Shown piece by piece: positions 1 to 7,942 of a stretch of 10,125 nucleotides of DNA (within the stretch, counting starts at the first letter, position 1; the number at the start of each line of letters is the position of its first letter). The notes beneath the pieces were generated by a model. That model did no database searches. It was not told where the DNA came from and was given only the letters and a program-made list of their open reading frames with translations. Position numbers and translations under genes: made by a program. Source of the DNA: Pelotomaculum sp. GTDB taxonomy: Bacteria > Bacillota > Desulfotomaculia > Desulfotomaculales > Pelotomaculaceae. The stretch is from positions 1-10,125 of the forward strand of contig JALHFC010000102.1 in assembly GCA_022839445.1 (NCBI GenBank), in the 5' to 3' direction.

Positions 1-2
1 TT

Positions 3-137
3 CTGTGTTGCCGGTATGAGGACGGGAAGGCTCCAAAAGTAGCAAGGGGAAAAAGCCGCTTAGAGCTTAGTGTGGATAAACGGCCAATTATATTGGGCTT
101 CTGTACCATTCTTAACGACACAAAAGAAGAACCATGA
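3..137 (+). CDS. possible 3' end of an unidentified gene (partial)
   Basis: One + frame is open from the window edge to a TGA at 135-137, giving 44 residues that end in ILNDTKEEP. The stretch is too short to identify and I recognise no family. It could be the tail of a gene that starts outside the window, or a chance open frame. The only support is the open frame itself and the fact that the AT-rich promoter region begins after it. Confidence 0.2.
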   Translation: MCCRYEDGKAPKVARGKSRLELSVDKRPIILGFCTILNDTKEEP

Positions 138-202
138 AAATGCTTTACACAGTAGAACGGATGAAAGTATCCATTTATTTCCGTACTTTCACATTAACCG
201 TC

Positions 203-224
203 CCCTTGTGTCCCCCTTGTGTCC
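203..224. repeat. tandem 11-bp direct repeat
   Basis: Two exact head-to-tail copies of CCCTTGTGTCC lie at 203-213 and 214-224, in the intergenic region before the first operon. They resemble one arm of the GGGACAAGG/CCTTGTCCC inverted repeat found just after the operon at 3142-3167. Their function is unknown. They may be remnants of a dispersed intergenic repeat. Confidence 0.6.
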
Positions 225-241
225 CAGAGAAATTTTTTTTA

Positions 242-268
242 TGGACATAAAAGGTTTTTTAATATAAT
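242..268 (+). promoter_or_regulatory. candidate sigma-A-type promoter for the 306-3137 operon
   Basis: A perfect TATAAT -10 box lies at 263-268 in an AT-rich stretch. A TGGACA near-match to the -35 box lies at 242-247, with a short spacer of 15 bp. It sits about 38 bp before the first gene of the operon. The -10 is strong but the spacing is not ideal, so the -35 assignment is uncertain. Confidence 0.45.
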
Positions 269-305
269 GTATGTATAAAGGATGTAATGATCGGGTGGTT
301 TTGCA

Positions 306-857
306 ATGCCGGCTTACAATTATCCAATGGTCTATATCGGGAACCTGGCAAATCTGAAGGCGTCCCTTACCATTTCCGACAGGATTTTTTGCCGTGTATA
401 CGACAGCGAAGGATCAATTACCAACAGGTGCCAAAATGGCAGTGTTTATAACCTGGTAGTAAAACAGGATGTTGTGTACGGCGATCTCCGGGTTGACTTG
501 GCCGTTTACGAAACAGCAGCTGCCGGTACACCGCGTTTTGCGCTGTCTCACGGTACTTTTAGAAATAATGTGCGCGGCTTGTATTATGATAATCCGGACC
601 TTGATAACTCCTGGGCCATTGATAAGTGGGAAGAGGAAGAAGTCCAGCTTCCTTGGGGATTGATGGCGATCAGCCAGCGCGCCGTCCCGAAGCAATTCCC
701 GGTGTCTGTATTCGATAACCTGGAATTCTGTGAACTGTTAATCTTGTTTAATGGAGGTTGTGTAGTCATTAATAAAGGCCTGGACGCTCCGGATGACGCC
801 GGCAAGAAAAAGATTGCCCATTTACATGACGCACTAACCCTGTTAACAGGTCGTTGA
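306..857 (+). CDS. hypothetical protein, first gene of a MoxR/vWA operon
   Basis: This gene encodes 183 residues of a protein I do not recognise. It has no signal peptide, no membrane helix and no obvious catalytic motif. The sequence mixes short hydrophobic strands with an acidic patch (KWEEEEVQL, about residue 107) and a hydrophobic stretch around residues 145-157 (ELLILFNGGCVVI). It ends in a basic, helical tail. This suggests a soluble mixed alpha/beta protein. The ATG at 306 is preceded by a weak GGTGG ribosome site. It is followed after 38 bp by the AAA+ ATPase gene on the same strand and downstream of the same candidate promoter, so the genes are probably co-transcribed. By position it could be a client, adaptor or substrate of the ATPase/vWA pair, but nothing in the sequence proves this. 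Confidence 0.8.
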   Translation: MPAYNYPMVYIGNLANLKASLTISDRIFCRVYDSEGSITNRCQNGSVYNLVVKQDVVYGDLRVDLAVYETAAAGTPRFALSHGTFRNNVRGLYYDNPDLDNSWAIDKWEEEEVQLPWGLMAISQRAVPKQFPVSVFDNLEFCELLILFNGGCVVINKGLDAPDDAGKKKIAHLHDALTLLTGR

Positions 858-895
858 TTCAACCAAAGCAATTAATTTTAGGGGTGGCTGTATAT

Positions 896-1927
896 ATGTT
901 TGCATCTGAAGCGAAAGAGCACCTTAGGGTCCTTTTAGCTGATCCCGAAGTCCCCACCGTGATGTTGTGGGGTCCTCCCGGGGTAGGGAAGTCTAGCATC
1001 GTCAGGCAGATAGCCGCTGAAAGCAACTGGGGTTTCCTCGATCTGCGGCTTTTGCTTTTGAACCCCATCGACCTGCGCGGTATCCCCTATCCTAACAAGG
1101 AAACCCGGCAAGCGGACTGGCTTGCCCCTTCTTTCCTGCCCCATGTCGAGCGCGACGGCGAGGAAGGGATCATACTTTATGACGAGATTACCTCAGCCCC
1201 ACGGGCTGTGCAGGCTGCCGCCTACCAGTTGATCCTGGACCGGCGTGTCGGCGAATACCTGTTGCCGGAAGGGTGGCGCCAGGTGGCGGCGGGCAACCGG
1301 GCCCAGGATAAAGGCGTCGTCAACCAGATGCCCGCGGCGCTGGCCAACAGGATGATCCACTTCGAAGTTACCTGCGCGCTGGAGGATTGGAAGCGCTGGG
1401 CGATCCCCAACAGGATTGACCATAAAGTGATTAGCTTTTTAAACTTCAGGCCTGAACTGCTTTACCGGCTTCCCGGCCAGGCTGCTGAAATCAGAGCTTT
1501 CCCCAGCCCGCGCAGCTGGGAGTTCGTCCACAAGATCCTTCCCTCCTACGGTCAGGTAGAAAAGGCTTTCCCGGCCATCTGCGGGGCGGTCGGCGAAGGT
1601 CCCGCCACCGAATTTGCCGCTTTCTGCCGGATGTTGGAACGGATACCCGACGCGGATGAGATCCTGGACGGCAGGACGACGGTAGTCCCGGATTCCCCCG
1701 ATATGATTTATGCCTGCATCGGGGCCCTGGTCAGTAGCCTGTCTAACAATAAAACCACGGTTCGTTTAAGAAACTTCTTCGCCTTTGTCTCCATGTTGAT
1801 GGCCGAGTACCAGGTGCTGGCGATTAATGACGCTGTGAAAGCCGACCTCCGGACTGAACTGGTTATGCTGCCTGAATTCCGCGAATGGCTGGTCAGGAAC
1901 ACGGATGTCCTGGTGGGAGCAGATTAA
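896..1927 (+). CDS. MoxR-family AAA+ ATPase
   Basis: This is a 343-residue AAA+ ATPase of the MoxR/RavA type, cytoplasmic and probably acting as a chaperone-like remodelling motor. Visible motifs are Walker A GPPGVGKS (residues 26-33), Walker B IILYDE (about 92-97), a sensor-1-like AAGN (about 131-134) and an arginine-finger region ALANRM near 148-153. A C-terminal helical lid follows. MoxR ATPases typically work with a partner carrying a vWA domain, and such a gene follows after 19 bp. I chose the ATG at 896 because GGGGTGG precedes it at suitable spacing and the protein then begins directly with the expected helix. A longer in-frame start (TTG at 854) would overlap the previous stop codon and add 14 residues unlike the family. 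Confidence 0.93.
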   Translation: MFASEAKEHLRVLLADPEVPTVMLWGPPGVGKSSIVRQIAAESNWGFLDLRLLLLNPIDLRGIPYPNKETRQADWLAPSFLPHVERDGEEGIILYDEITSAPRAVQAAAYQLILDRRVGEYLLPEGWRQVAAGNRAQDKGVVNQMPAALANRMIHFEVTCALEDWKRWAIPNRIDHKVISFLNFRPELLYRLPGQAAEIRAFPSPRSWEFVHKILPSYGQVEKAFPAICGAVGEGPATEFAAFCRMLERIPDADEILDGRTTVVPDSPDMIYACIGALVSSLSNNKTTVRLRNFFAFVSMLMAEYQVLAINDAVKADLRTELVMLPEFREWLVRNTDVLVGAD

Positions 1928-1930
1928 TAA

Positions 1931-1949
1931 TAGGGAGGTGGCGCCGGTG
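1931..1949 (+). promoter_or_regulatory. ribosome binding site deciding a GTG start
   Basis: AGGGAGG at 1932-1938 lies 8 nt before a GTG at 1947. This supports GTG 1947 as the start of the vWA-metallopeptidase gene rather than the upstream ATG at 1905. The ATG lies inside the end of the ATPase gene and has no comparable ribosome site. Confidence 0.7.
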
Positions 1950-3137
1950 CCGGATTCTTATTATTTGATCAGCAAGGCCAGGGCCCGGATGCTGATGAAG
2001 TATCCCTTTTTCGGCACCCTGGCCCTCTTCCTGCAGCCCAGGGAGGACCCGTCCACTCCGACCATGAGGACCGAGGGTTTTGACCTCATTTACCATGATG
2101 ATTTTGTGCAGGGCCTGGCCAATACCGGCGGTATGCCTCTGTTGATGGGCGCCTTGGTCCACGAAGTAATGCACGCCGCTCTCCAGCACATCTGGCGCCG
2201 GGGTACCCGGGACAAGGAGCTCTGGGACATGGCCTGTGATTATGTCGTAAATCAAATCGTCAAGGAACAGGGGCTTCAGCTTCCGCCCGGCGTTTTCTTA
2301 TCCGATCGTTTCAAAGGCATGTCAGCAGATGCCGTGTACAATATCCTGCTCCAGGAACTGCCGCCTGAATCCCAGGGCGAGGCGGGCAATGCCTCACAGT
2401 CAGGGCAAGGCAACCCGGATAAACCCCGGCAGGATAAAAAGCCCGAGGGCAGGCTTTTAGACGATCATTCCAAGTGGGATAAGAACAAGAGCGGGCAGGA
2501 CGAGTCCACTGATTCCAACGCAGATGCTTCGACCTGGAAGATGCGCACCGCCCAGGCGGCCCAGGACTCCCAGCAAAGAGGTCACCTGCCTGCCGGTATG
2601 ATCCAGGTAATCGAAAATATTCTTTACCCTAAACTAGACTGGAAGCAGGCTCTGGCTTCTTTTGTCCAGCCGACCCGGTCGGACTACACCTTTATCCCGC
2701 CCGACCGGCGTTTCGACTATGTGTTCCTGCCGGAGTTCGGCAGTGAAGGGTTGGAGGAGGTCGTTGTGGCCATAGATACTTCCGGTTCAGTCTGGCGTTT
2801 CTACAAACAGTTCATCTCGGAAATGGTCAATATTGTTTACTCCTACCCGGAGTTCAAGGGCTATATCGCCCACTGTGATACGGCTGTCCAGCTCTTCCAG
2901 GAGCTTGATACGGACAATATCCCGATGAACTTTAAGGGTTGCGGAGGGACAAACTTCCGCCCCTTATTTCAGGAAATCGAAAAACGTGGCATTACCCCGT
3001 CGTTGATGGTCTTTCTTACCGACGGGGACGCAACCTTACCCGAGGAACCGCCCAACTACCCCGTGCTATGGGTCCTAACCGGAGAAAACTGTCCCGTTCC
3101 CCACTTTGGTAGCGTAGCCTACATGTATTTATTTTAG
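1947..3137 (+). CDS. DUF2201-type metallopeptidase-like/vWA-like protein
   Basis: From GTG 1947 this encodes 396 residues (410 from the alternative ATG 1905). The N-terminal part is a zinc-metallopeptidase-like domain with HEVMH at residues 72-76, a further histidine at 81 and a conserved-looking DMACDYVVN helix at about 94-102. A polar, Gln/Asp/Lys-rich linker follows (about 140-205). The C-terminal part is a vWA-like domain with a MIDAS-type DTSGS (277-281), GGTNF (333-337) and TDGD (358-361). This order is that of the DUF2201 family, usually encoded beside a MoxR ATPase as it is here. The MIDAS predicts Mg2+-dependent protein binding; peptidase activity is possible but inferred only from HExxH. 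Its substrate is unknown. No secretion signal is seen, so it is probably cytosolic. Confidence 0.9.
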   Translation: MPDSYYLISKARARMLMKYPFFGTLALFLQPREDPSTPTMRTEGFDLIYHDDFVQGLANTGGMPLLMGALVHEVMHAALQHIWRRGTRDKELWDMACDYVVNQIVKEQGLQLPPGVFLSDRFKGMSADAVYNILLQELPPESQGEAGNASQSGQGNPDKPRQDKKPEGRLLDDHSKWDKNKSGQDESTDSNADASTWKMRTAQAAQDSQQRGHLPAGMIQVIENILYPKLDWKQALASFVQPTRSDYTFIPPDRRFDYVFLPEFGSEGLEEVVVAIDTSGSVWRFYKQFISEMVNIVYSYPEFKGYIAHCDTAVQLFQELDTDNIPMNFKGCGGTNFRPLFQEIEKRGITPSLMVFLTDGDATLPEEPPNYPVLWVLTGENCPVPHFGSVAYMYLF

Positions 3138-3141
3138 GGAT

Positions 3142-3167
3142 GGGACAAGGAGACAGGTCCCTTGTCC
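3142..3167. repeat. 9-bp inverted repeat after the MoxR/vWA operon
   Basis: GGGACAAGG (3142-3150) and CCTTGTCCC (3159-3167) form a perfect 9-bp stem with an 8-nt loop, a few bases after the vWA gene stop. The following bases are A-rich then T-poor, so it is at best a weak terminator for + transcription. The sequence resembles the CCCTTGTGTCC repeats at 203-224. Confidence 0.6.
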
Positions 3168-3243
3168 CCAAAATTTATTTACGCGATGTTTAGGTTGGGC
3201 AAAACTAACAGGATGCCGGTCTTGACGGTTTTATCTAATATCA

Positions 3244-3271
3244 GCCGTTCTGTAGCGCGTCAGATAACGGC
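3244..3271 (-). terminator. hairpin after glycerol dehydrogenase, weak terminator
   Basis: Immediately after the dehydrogenase stop codon, arms at 3261-3271 and 3244-3252 pair as GCCGTT-AT-CTG with CAG-AACGGC, leaving an AT bulge and an 8-nt loop. No clean T-tract follows, so it may instead stabilise the mRNA end. Confidence 0.35.
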
Positions 3272-3272
3272 C

Positions 3273-4367
3273 TTAAACTAATCTTTTCCTCCGCTGTCCC
3301 TCCCCATCGGCGGCAAGCAGTGCGTGGATGACCATTTCCGGGGTGATATTTCCCCCTTCGTGGTGGATGCTTTCGTCCTTAATACAGGCGCGGACGGCTA
3401 CTTTTTTTAGCCCGTCAAGTGAAACGCCTGTTAAGCCCAACTCGGACAGGGTTGTTGGTAAGCCTACGCTTTCACAGAAACAATAGACCTCGTCGATTAA
3501 GGCCTTTGATTTACCGTTTAGGAACAGGGAAGCTAAAACCCCTAGCGCAACTTTCTCGCCATGGTAATAGTTGTGTGTCCCGGGAAGCACTGTCAACCCG
3601 TTATGAATAGAGTGGGCCGTAGCCAGACCGCCGCTTTCAAAACCAAGGCCGCTTAACAGGATATTGGCCTCAATTACATGCTCCAGGGCGGGAGTGACAA
3701 CATTAGCTTTACATGAGACCAGCGCGGCCACGCCGAATTCTAAAAGGGTGTCATAACAGAGCCTGGACAAGGCATAAGCGGTCAGGGAACCCAACTCTCC
3801 CGCCTCATTTTTGGATTTTGAGTTTCGGCATGATTCAGCTTCAAACCAGGTGGCCAGGGCATCCCCCATGCCTGAAACCAAAAAGCGTTCCGGCGCGTTG
3901 GCGATGATTCCTGAATCTACCAGGACGAGGTCGGGATTTCTTTTCTGGTACTCAACCCGGACTACAACACCCTCCTCGCTGTACACAACCGCGCAGGCGC
4001 TGCAAGGGGCATCGGTGGAGGCAATTGTGGGGACAACAACCACAGGGGTACTCAGCCGGTCCGCAACTATCTTGCCGGTATCAATGGTTTTCCCCCCTCC
4101 AACAGCAACTACAAACTGCGCATGGCATTCATTTCCTAAACAGGCCAGGCGTTCTATTTCCCTGTCACAGCATTCCCTCTTAAATTCCTCAAATACTAGG
4201 CGGAGCTCTGCTGTTTGTTCCGGTATCTTGCCCCTCAGCATTTTCATGGCCGAGGGCGCCATAATACATAAACCCACTTTGCCGAAGTTAGACAATTCAC
4301 TTTCCAGGCGCTCAATCGCCCTTAAACCTTGTATGTAGCGCCCGGGGAAAAATGTTTTAGTAATCAT
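3273..4367 (-). CDS. gldA: glycerol dehydrogenase (iron-type/zinc ADH superfamily)
   Basis: The 364-residue protein has the usual family length. It is a cytosolic NAD-dependent enzyme oxidising glycerol to dihydroxyacetone, or the reverse. Visible motifs are the nucleotide-binding GGGKTIDTGK (about 90-99), PTIASTDAPCSA (113-124), and the metal ligands expected for GldA: Asp169 (GMGDA), His252 (ATAHSIHNG) and His269 (YYHGEK). I chose the ATG at 4367 because a GAGGG site lies about 10 nt before it and the protein then begins MITKTFFPGRYIQG as family members do. An in-frame start at 4463 would add 32 unrelated residues. The gene stands alone, with no dihydroxyacetone kinase or glycerol transporter in the window. 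A related polyol or hydroxyketone substrate is possible. Confidence 0.93.
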   Translation of the reverse strand: MITKTFFPGRYIQGLRAIERLESELSNFGKVGLCIMAPSAMKMLRGKIPEQTAELRLVFEEFKRECCDREIERLACLGNECHAQFVVAVGGGKTIDTGKIVADRLSTPVVVVPTIASTDAPCSACAVVYSEEGVVVRVEYQKRNPDLVLVDSGIIANAPERFLVSGMGDALATWFEAESCRNSKSKNEAGELGSLTAYALSRLCYDTLLEFGVAALVSCKANVVTPALEHVIEANILLSGLGFESGGLATAHSIHNGLTVLPGTHNYYHGEKVALGVLASLFLNGKSKALIDEVYCFCESVGLPTTLSELGLTGVSLDGLKKVAVRACIKDESIHHEGGNITPEMVIHALLAADGEGQRRKRLV

Positions 4368-4534
4368 CTTTAAAACACCCTCGTAATTCCGCAGTAATTC
4401 ACCAAACATAACCAAAGAGTAACATATACACGCGGAAAAGTCATTAGCATTGTAAAAAAGCATTATTCACGTTTTCATATATCGAAAGCCGCGCTATTTT
4501 GGGAAATACATTACTCATTTTTTAAGCAATTAAT

Positions 4535-4588
4535 ATGAGCTTGAAACCCCCTGTTCTTAAGGGGTTTCAAGCTCATTGTTTGTTTTTT
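4535..4588. terminator. perfect 16-bp hairpin with T-rich flank
   Basis: Arms 4535-4550 and 4561-4576 are perfectly complementary over 16 bp, with a 10-nt loop. It separates the formate dehydrogenase stop (4712) from the glycerol dehydrogenase start (4367), both on the - strand. The better T-tract (TGTTTGTTTTTT) lies on the + side at 4577-4588. On the - strand only ATTAATTGCTT follows. It probably ends formate dehydrogenase transcription and may also block + strand antisense transcription. Between 4589 and 4711 I see nothing else. Confidence 0.7.
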
Positions 4589-4711
4589 AGTGTTAAAGAC
4601 GGATTTTGCCGGCTTAAAGCTATGAAAAATCAACTACCATCTTCACAGCTTTACTACCCTAGAGATCTAACTTGCGCCAATACTTTTGGCATAGCAACTG
4701 TCGTTTTATCA

Positions 4712-7700
4712 CTATGCCTTTCTAATGTTAACTAAGAAAGCTTTGTATTCGGGAACAACAACGTTAGCGTCACCGATAAACGGTGTTAAATCGTTCCCAA
4801 CGTCCCCCTGAGATAACCCCATGTAGCCCCAGCTCCATGGCAAGGAAACAATTTCCACGGGATTGCCGTTGACAATCAAGGGTTTAACAATCGGCAAAAC
4901 ATTTGCCTTCATTTTTATTTCTGCCCGGGCGCTGCTTACAACTACCTCATTTCCGGGTTCTATTCCCAACTTGTCGGCTAAAGTTGGCGATATGGTAGCA
5001 AATTGTTCCGGCATCAATTCTATCAGCCAGGGGCTATTTCTTGTTCTTACCCCGGTTTGATAATGTTCAATGTAGTGGACAGTAGTAGCCACATAAGGGA
5101 ATTCTTTGCTGCCGGTTTCGGCCAATTTAGCAAATTCGCCCCCCCATCTCATAGCCATAGGGTTATTTTGCTGCTTGCTGATTAAATTTTTCACAGGGCT
5201 TTCCACCGGTTCATAGTGTTCCGGCATAGGTCCTTCTTTCAAGCCGGAAGGATTAAAGAAGCGCGCCTGCCCTTCAGGAAGCATAATGAAAGGAGCATTG
5301 GCTGTTTTTTCCGGTGGTACCGGCGCTTTTGTAGCCGCGTCCGTAACGCCGAAATCGGGAACATCGTTGGTAATCCACTTTGTTCCGTTCCAGGCCATCA
5401 AGGGCTTGTCCTTTTTCCAAGGCCGGCCGGCCGGGTCGGCGGAACAACGGTTATAAACAATGCGCCGGTTTGCCGGCCAGACAAAGGTCCATTTCGGATA
5501 TACGCCAAGCCCGCTTTTATCCTCCGTGCCGTGCCTTTTGGTAGCGGGCACCTTTAACAACGGGTTCTGCTCTTGGGGGTCAACGTAATAATAACCAGCG
5601 TAAACCCATACACCGCAGGCTGTAGAACCATCATCTTTAAGGTCACCAAAAGTACCCAGAACCCGGCCGTCTGCTATGTTATAACCATTAATTTCAATTG
5701 CTATTTTTTCAATATCCGGCTCATCCTGTCCCGGCTTATCATAATTCCAAACCATGTTTAAAATAGGATCAGTAAATTTACCCCCGCTTTGGTATTCCTT
5801 GCGGACAGCTTTAAATATCCGGTCGGCAATCCAGAGGCTGCTTCTTGACTGCCCGGGCGGTTCAACGGCCTTCCAGCGCCATTGAATATTGCGTGCACTA
5901 TTAGTTCTCGTGCCTTCTGATTCGTATATGTGAGCTCCCGGCAGCAGGAAAACTTCCGTTTTTATATCCGCCGGGTTTACTCCTGGACGTTTCCAGAAAG
6001 CGGCTGTTTCGTTTTCAAATATATCAACACAGACCATCCAGTCCGCGTTCTCAGGGCCTTGGCCTCGTGAGAAGCATCCGGCCCGGCTACGGAAGGATTT
6101 TCTGCCCAGCAGAAGACGCCTTTGATTTCTCCTTCTGCCAGGGAGACATAGGAAGACATGTGGGAGTGGTCTTTTCCGTCTGATTTAGGCAGCCAGTCAT
6201 AGCAAAAGTCATTTTCTTTGGTGGCTTTTTCCCCGTACCAGGCCTTGAGCAGACTGGCCAAGAACTTGGGTTTGTTGGACCAGTATCCCGTCTTGGGCGT
6301 TTCCACCGCCAGGTAGTCCTTATACGTGGGATGTTTTGACGCAACGGGGACACTAAGATAGCCCGTAATATTATTCCACAACATTCCCATGTCACAGGCG
6401 CCCTGAACATTTGATTGCCCCCGTTGGGGGTTAAGGCCGCCACCGGGCATTCCCACATTGCCCAACAAAAGTTGTACCATGCAAGTTGCCCGTGTGTTTT
6501 GAGTTCCGTAACTGTGCTGGGTAATTCCCAGTACGTAAATTAAATTGCCTGCTTTATCCGGTTTTCCCGACTCGCAATAAGTAGAGTAAGCTTTCCGTAA
6601 AATATCTTCCGGGGTACCCGTGACTTTACTGACTGTTTTTATGTCGTACCGGGAAACATGCTTTTTCATGATTTGCCAGACGCACTGGGGATCCTGTAAA
6701 GTGGGGTCCTTTTTAATATTATCGCCGTCTTTTTGGTAAGCCCAGCTTGCAGTGTTATAGGATAGTTTGCCGCCTTTTTCCTCTAAACCGGAAAAAAGAC
6801 CATCTGCAAAATTATAATCAGGACTGATTAAGTAAGAAGCGTTGGTGTAGTTATGCACATATTCGTGCTGGTAAAGATCATTTTCAATGGCATACTTTAT
6901 CAGACCGTAAAGAAAAGCAATATCTGTCCCCGGACGCAGAGGAACGTAAATATCTGCCTTGGCCGCTGTTTTGGTAAATCTCGGGTCAACGACAATCACT
7001 TTGGCTCCCTTTGCCATGGCCTTGCCAATGTGACGCATGGCCATGGGGTGGGCTTCGGCCGGGTTGGCTCCGATAATTAAAAATATGTCCGCATTTCGAT
7101 AATCACTAAAATTATTAGTCATTACTCCCCGACCAAATGTATTAGCCAGACCGGCTACGGTTGGGGCGTGTCAGAGACGGGCGCAGTGGTCAAGATCAAC
7201 CACACCAAGGGCTCCCCGCATCAACTTATTAACTAAATAGTCTTCTTCGTTATTGATGTTGGCGCTACCCATCTGGCAAAGGGCTAAAGTGCGGTTAACC
7301 GTTACACCGTTAGCGTCTTTTCCTTCAAAGTGTTCATCCCGGGTCTTTTTTATCCTTTTAGCGATTTCAGGTATAGCCCAGTCCCAGTCCTTTACTTCCC
7401 ATTTGGAGCTACCGGGGGCACGGTAAAGGACCTCCGTTAAGCGCCCGGGGTTTAGCACACGCTGACGCTTTCTATCTACAATATTATAGATATCCGGGAG
7501 GGCTGTCCCTTTAGGGCACAAACTCCCTTCATTAATAGGACTATCAGGGTCTCCTTCAATAAAAATCACCTTATCGTTTTCTGAATAAACAATTGTGCTA
7601 CAGCCGCATCCGCAATAAGGGCAACCGTTGGAAGTTTCTTTAGTTTTCTTTAGCTTAAGAGGACCTAGTTCAAAAGTAGGCAAATTTTCTCCGGCAAAAG

Positions 7701-7794
7701 CAGATGTTGCGCCGGCTCCTTCAAGTAAAGCCGTTCCGGCGGCGCCTACTCCCAAATACTTTAAGAAATCGCGGCGGCTAATACCTTTTTTCAT
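4712..7794 (-). CDS. fdnG: selenocysteine formate dehydrogenase catalytic subunit, frameshifted
   Basis: This is the molybdopterin enzyme oxidising formate to CO2, of FdnG type. The reconstructed protein is about 1027 residues, matching the family length of about 1015. It starts with a Tat signal (SRRDFLK, residues 6-12, then a hydrophobic stretch to AFA at 32-34), so it is exported folded. The [4Fe-4S] cysteines are C58, C61, C65 and C93, followed by K95. An in-frame UGA at codon 208, in the context HCARL-U-HAPTVAG, is the catalytic selenocysteine. Conserved blocks continue past it (FSDYRNADIFLIIGANPAEAH) to the C-terminal cofactor domain. Near 6051/6052 one base is missing. Restoring it gives KAL-E-NADWMVCVDIFENETA, the expected sequence, and the rest is intact. 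This is a recent lesion or a sequencing error. No Fe-S or cytochrome b partner follows. AAGGAGGT lies 14 nt before the ATG. Expression is likely controlled by the two upstream riboswitches. Confidence 0.92.
6051..6052 (-). other. 1-nt deletion (frameshift) in formate dehydrogenase
   Basis: Reading from the start, the frame goes ...DASHEAKAL and then into non-family residues, stopping at 5977. The family-like sequence resumes as ENADWMVCVDIFEN in the next frame. Inserting one G into the coding strand (C on +) between 6051 and 6052 restores CTG-GAG-AAC and one continuous protein. There is no slippery heptamer, so programmed frameshifting is unlikely. Confidence 0.85.
7127..7170 (-). promoter_or_regulatory. 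bacterial SECIS element of formate dehydrogenase
   Basis: Directly after the UGA the mRNA can fold with CCCC (7166-7163) pairing GGGG (7130-7127), then A:U, CC:GG and G:U pairs. The upper stem AGCC (7156-7153) pairs GGCU (7147-7144) and closes a GGUCU loop (7152-7148). The same GGUCU loop occurs in the E. coli fdhF SECIS, where SelB binds. This supports reading the UGA as selenocysteine. Confidence 0.88.
7171..7173 (-). other. UGA selenocysteine codon
   Basis: The in-frame TGA sits where formate dehydrogenases carry Sec or Cys, with the conserved His next (U-H-A-P). Family-like sequence continues on both sides. The organism should therefore have SelA, SelB, SelC and SelD, none of which lies in this window. 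Confidence 0.93.
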
Positions 7795-7826
7795 ATTAGC
7801 TTTTTGTTACCTCCTTATACTTTAGT

Positions 7827-7859
7827 TTAAAATAAACCAATAAGTATTTTTTCAGGCAT
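7827..7859 (-). CDS. possible 10-residue leader ORF
   Basis: An ATG at 7859 preceded by AGGGGTG opens a short frame, MPEKILIGLF, ending in TAA 33 bp before the formate dehydrogenase ATG. The ribosome site looks real, but so short a frame can arise by chance. It would lie in the leader downstream of both terminators. Confidence 0.18.
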   Translation of the reverse strand: MPEKILIGLF

Positions 7860-7905
7860 TTCACCCCTCTTCCTTAAAGTCCCTTAATATCGATTTGCCA
7901 CGCAT

Positions 7906-7942
7906 CAAAAAACTTTGTCCAGCATTTAAGGATGAACAAAGT
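7906..7942 (-). terminator. intrinsic terminator of the proximal riboswitch
   Basis: On the - strand, ACTTTGTTCA (7942-7933) pairs over 10 bp, with one U-G wobble, with TGGACAAAGT (7921-7912). Six Ts follow (7912-7907). It lies about 72 nt after the proximal aptamer and about 110 nt before the formate dehydrogenase start. This is the position of a transcription-attenuation expression platform. Confidence 0.8.

Noticed and set aside
70..267. 65-aa + frame in the first intergenic region
   Set aside because: It overlaps the tandem repeats and the -35 region, has no ribosome site and no recognisable sequence, and runs almost to the -10 box of the operon promoter.
854..895. TTG start adding 14 residues to the MoxR ATPase
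   Set aside because: It overlaps the previous stop codon, has no ribosome site, and the added residues are unlike the family; ATG 896 has a GGGGTGG site.
3811..4338. 175-aa + frame antisense to glycerol dehydrogenase
   Set aside because: It mirrors a fully conserved enzyme on the other strand, and its Ser/Thr/Arg-rich translation resembles no protein family.
6040..6060. Programmed ribosomal frameshift in formate dehydrogenase
   Set aside because: There is no slippery heptamer or homopolymer, and this family is not known to use frameshifting. A simple missing base explains the data.
6087..6458. 123-aa - frame within formate dehydrogenase
   Set aside because: It is an alternative frame of the real gene; its Trp/Pro-rich translation is a shadow of the conserved coding sequence.
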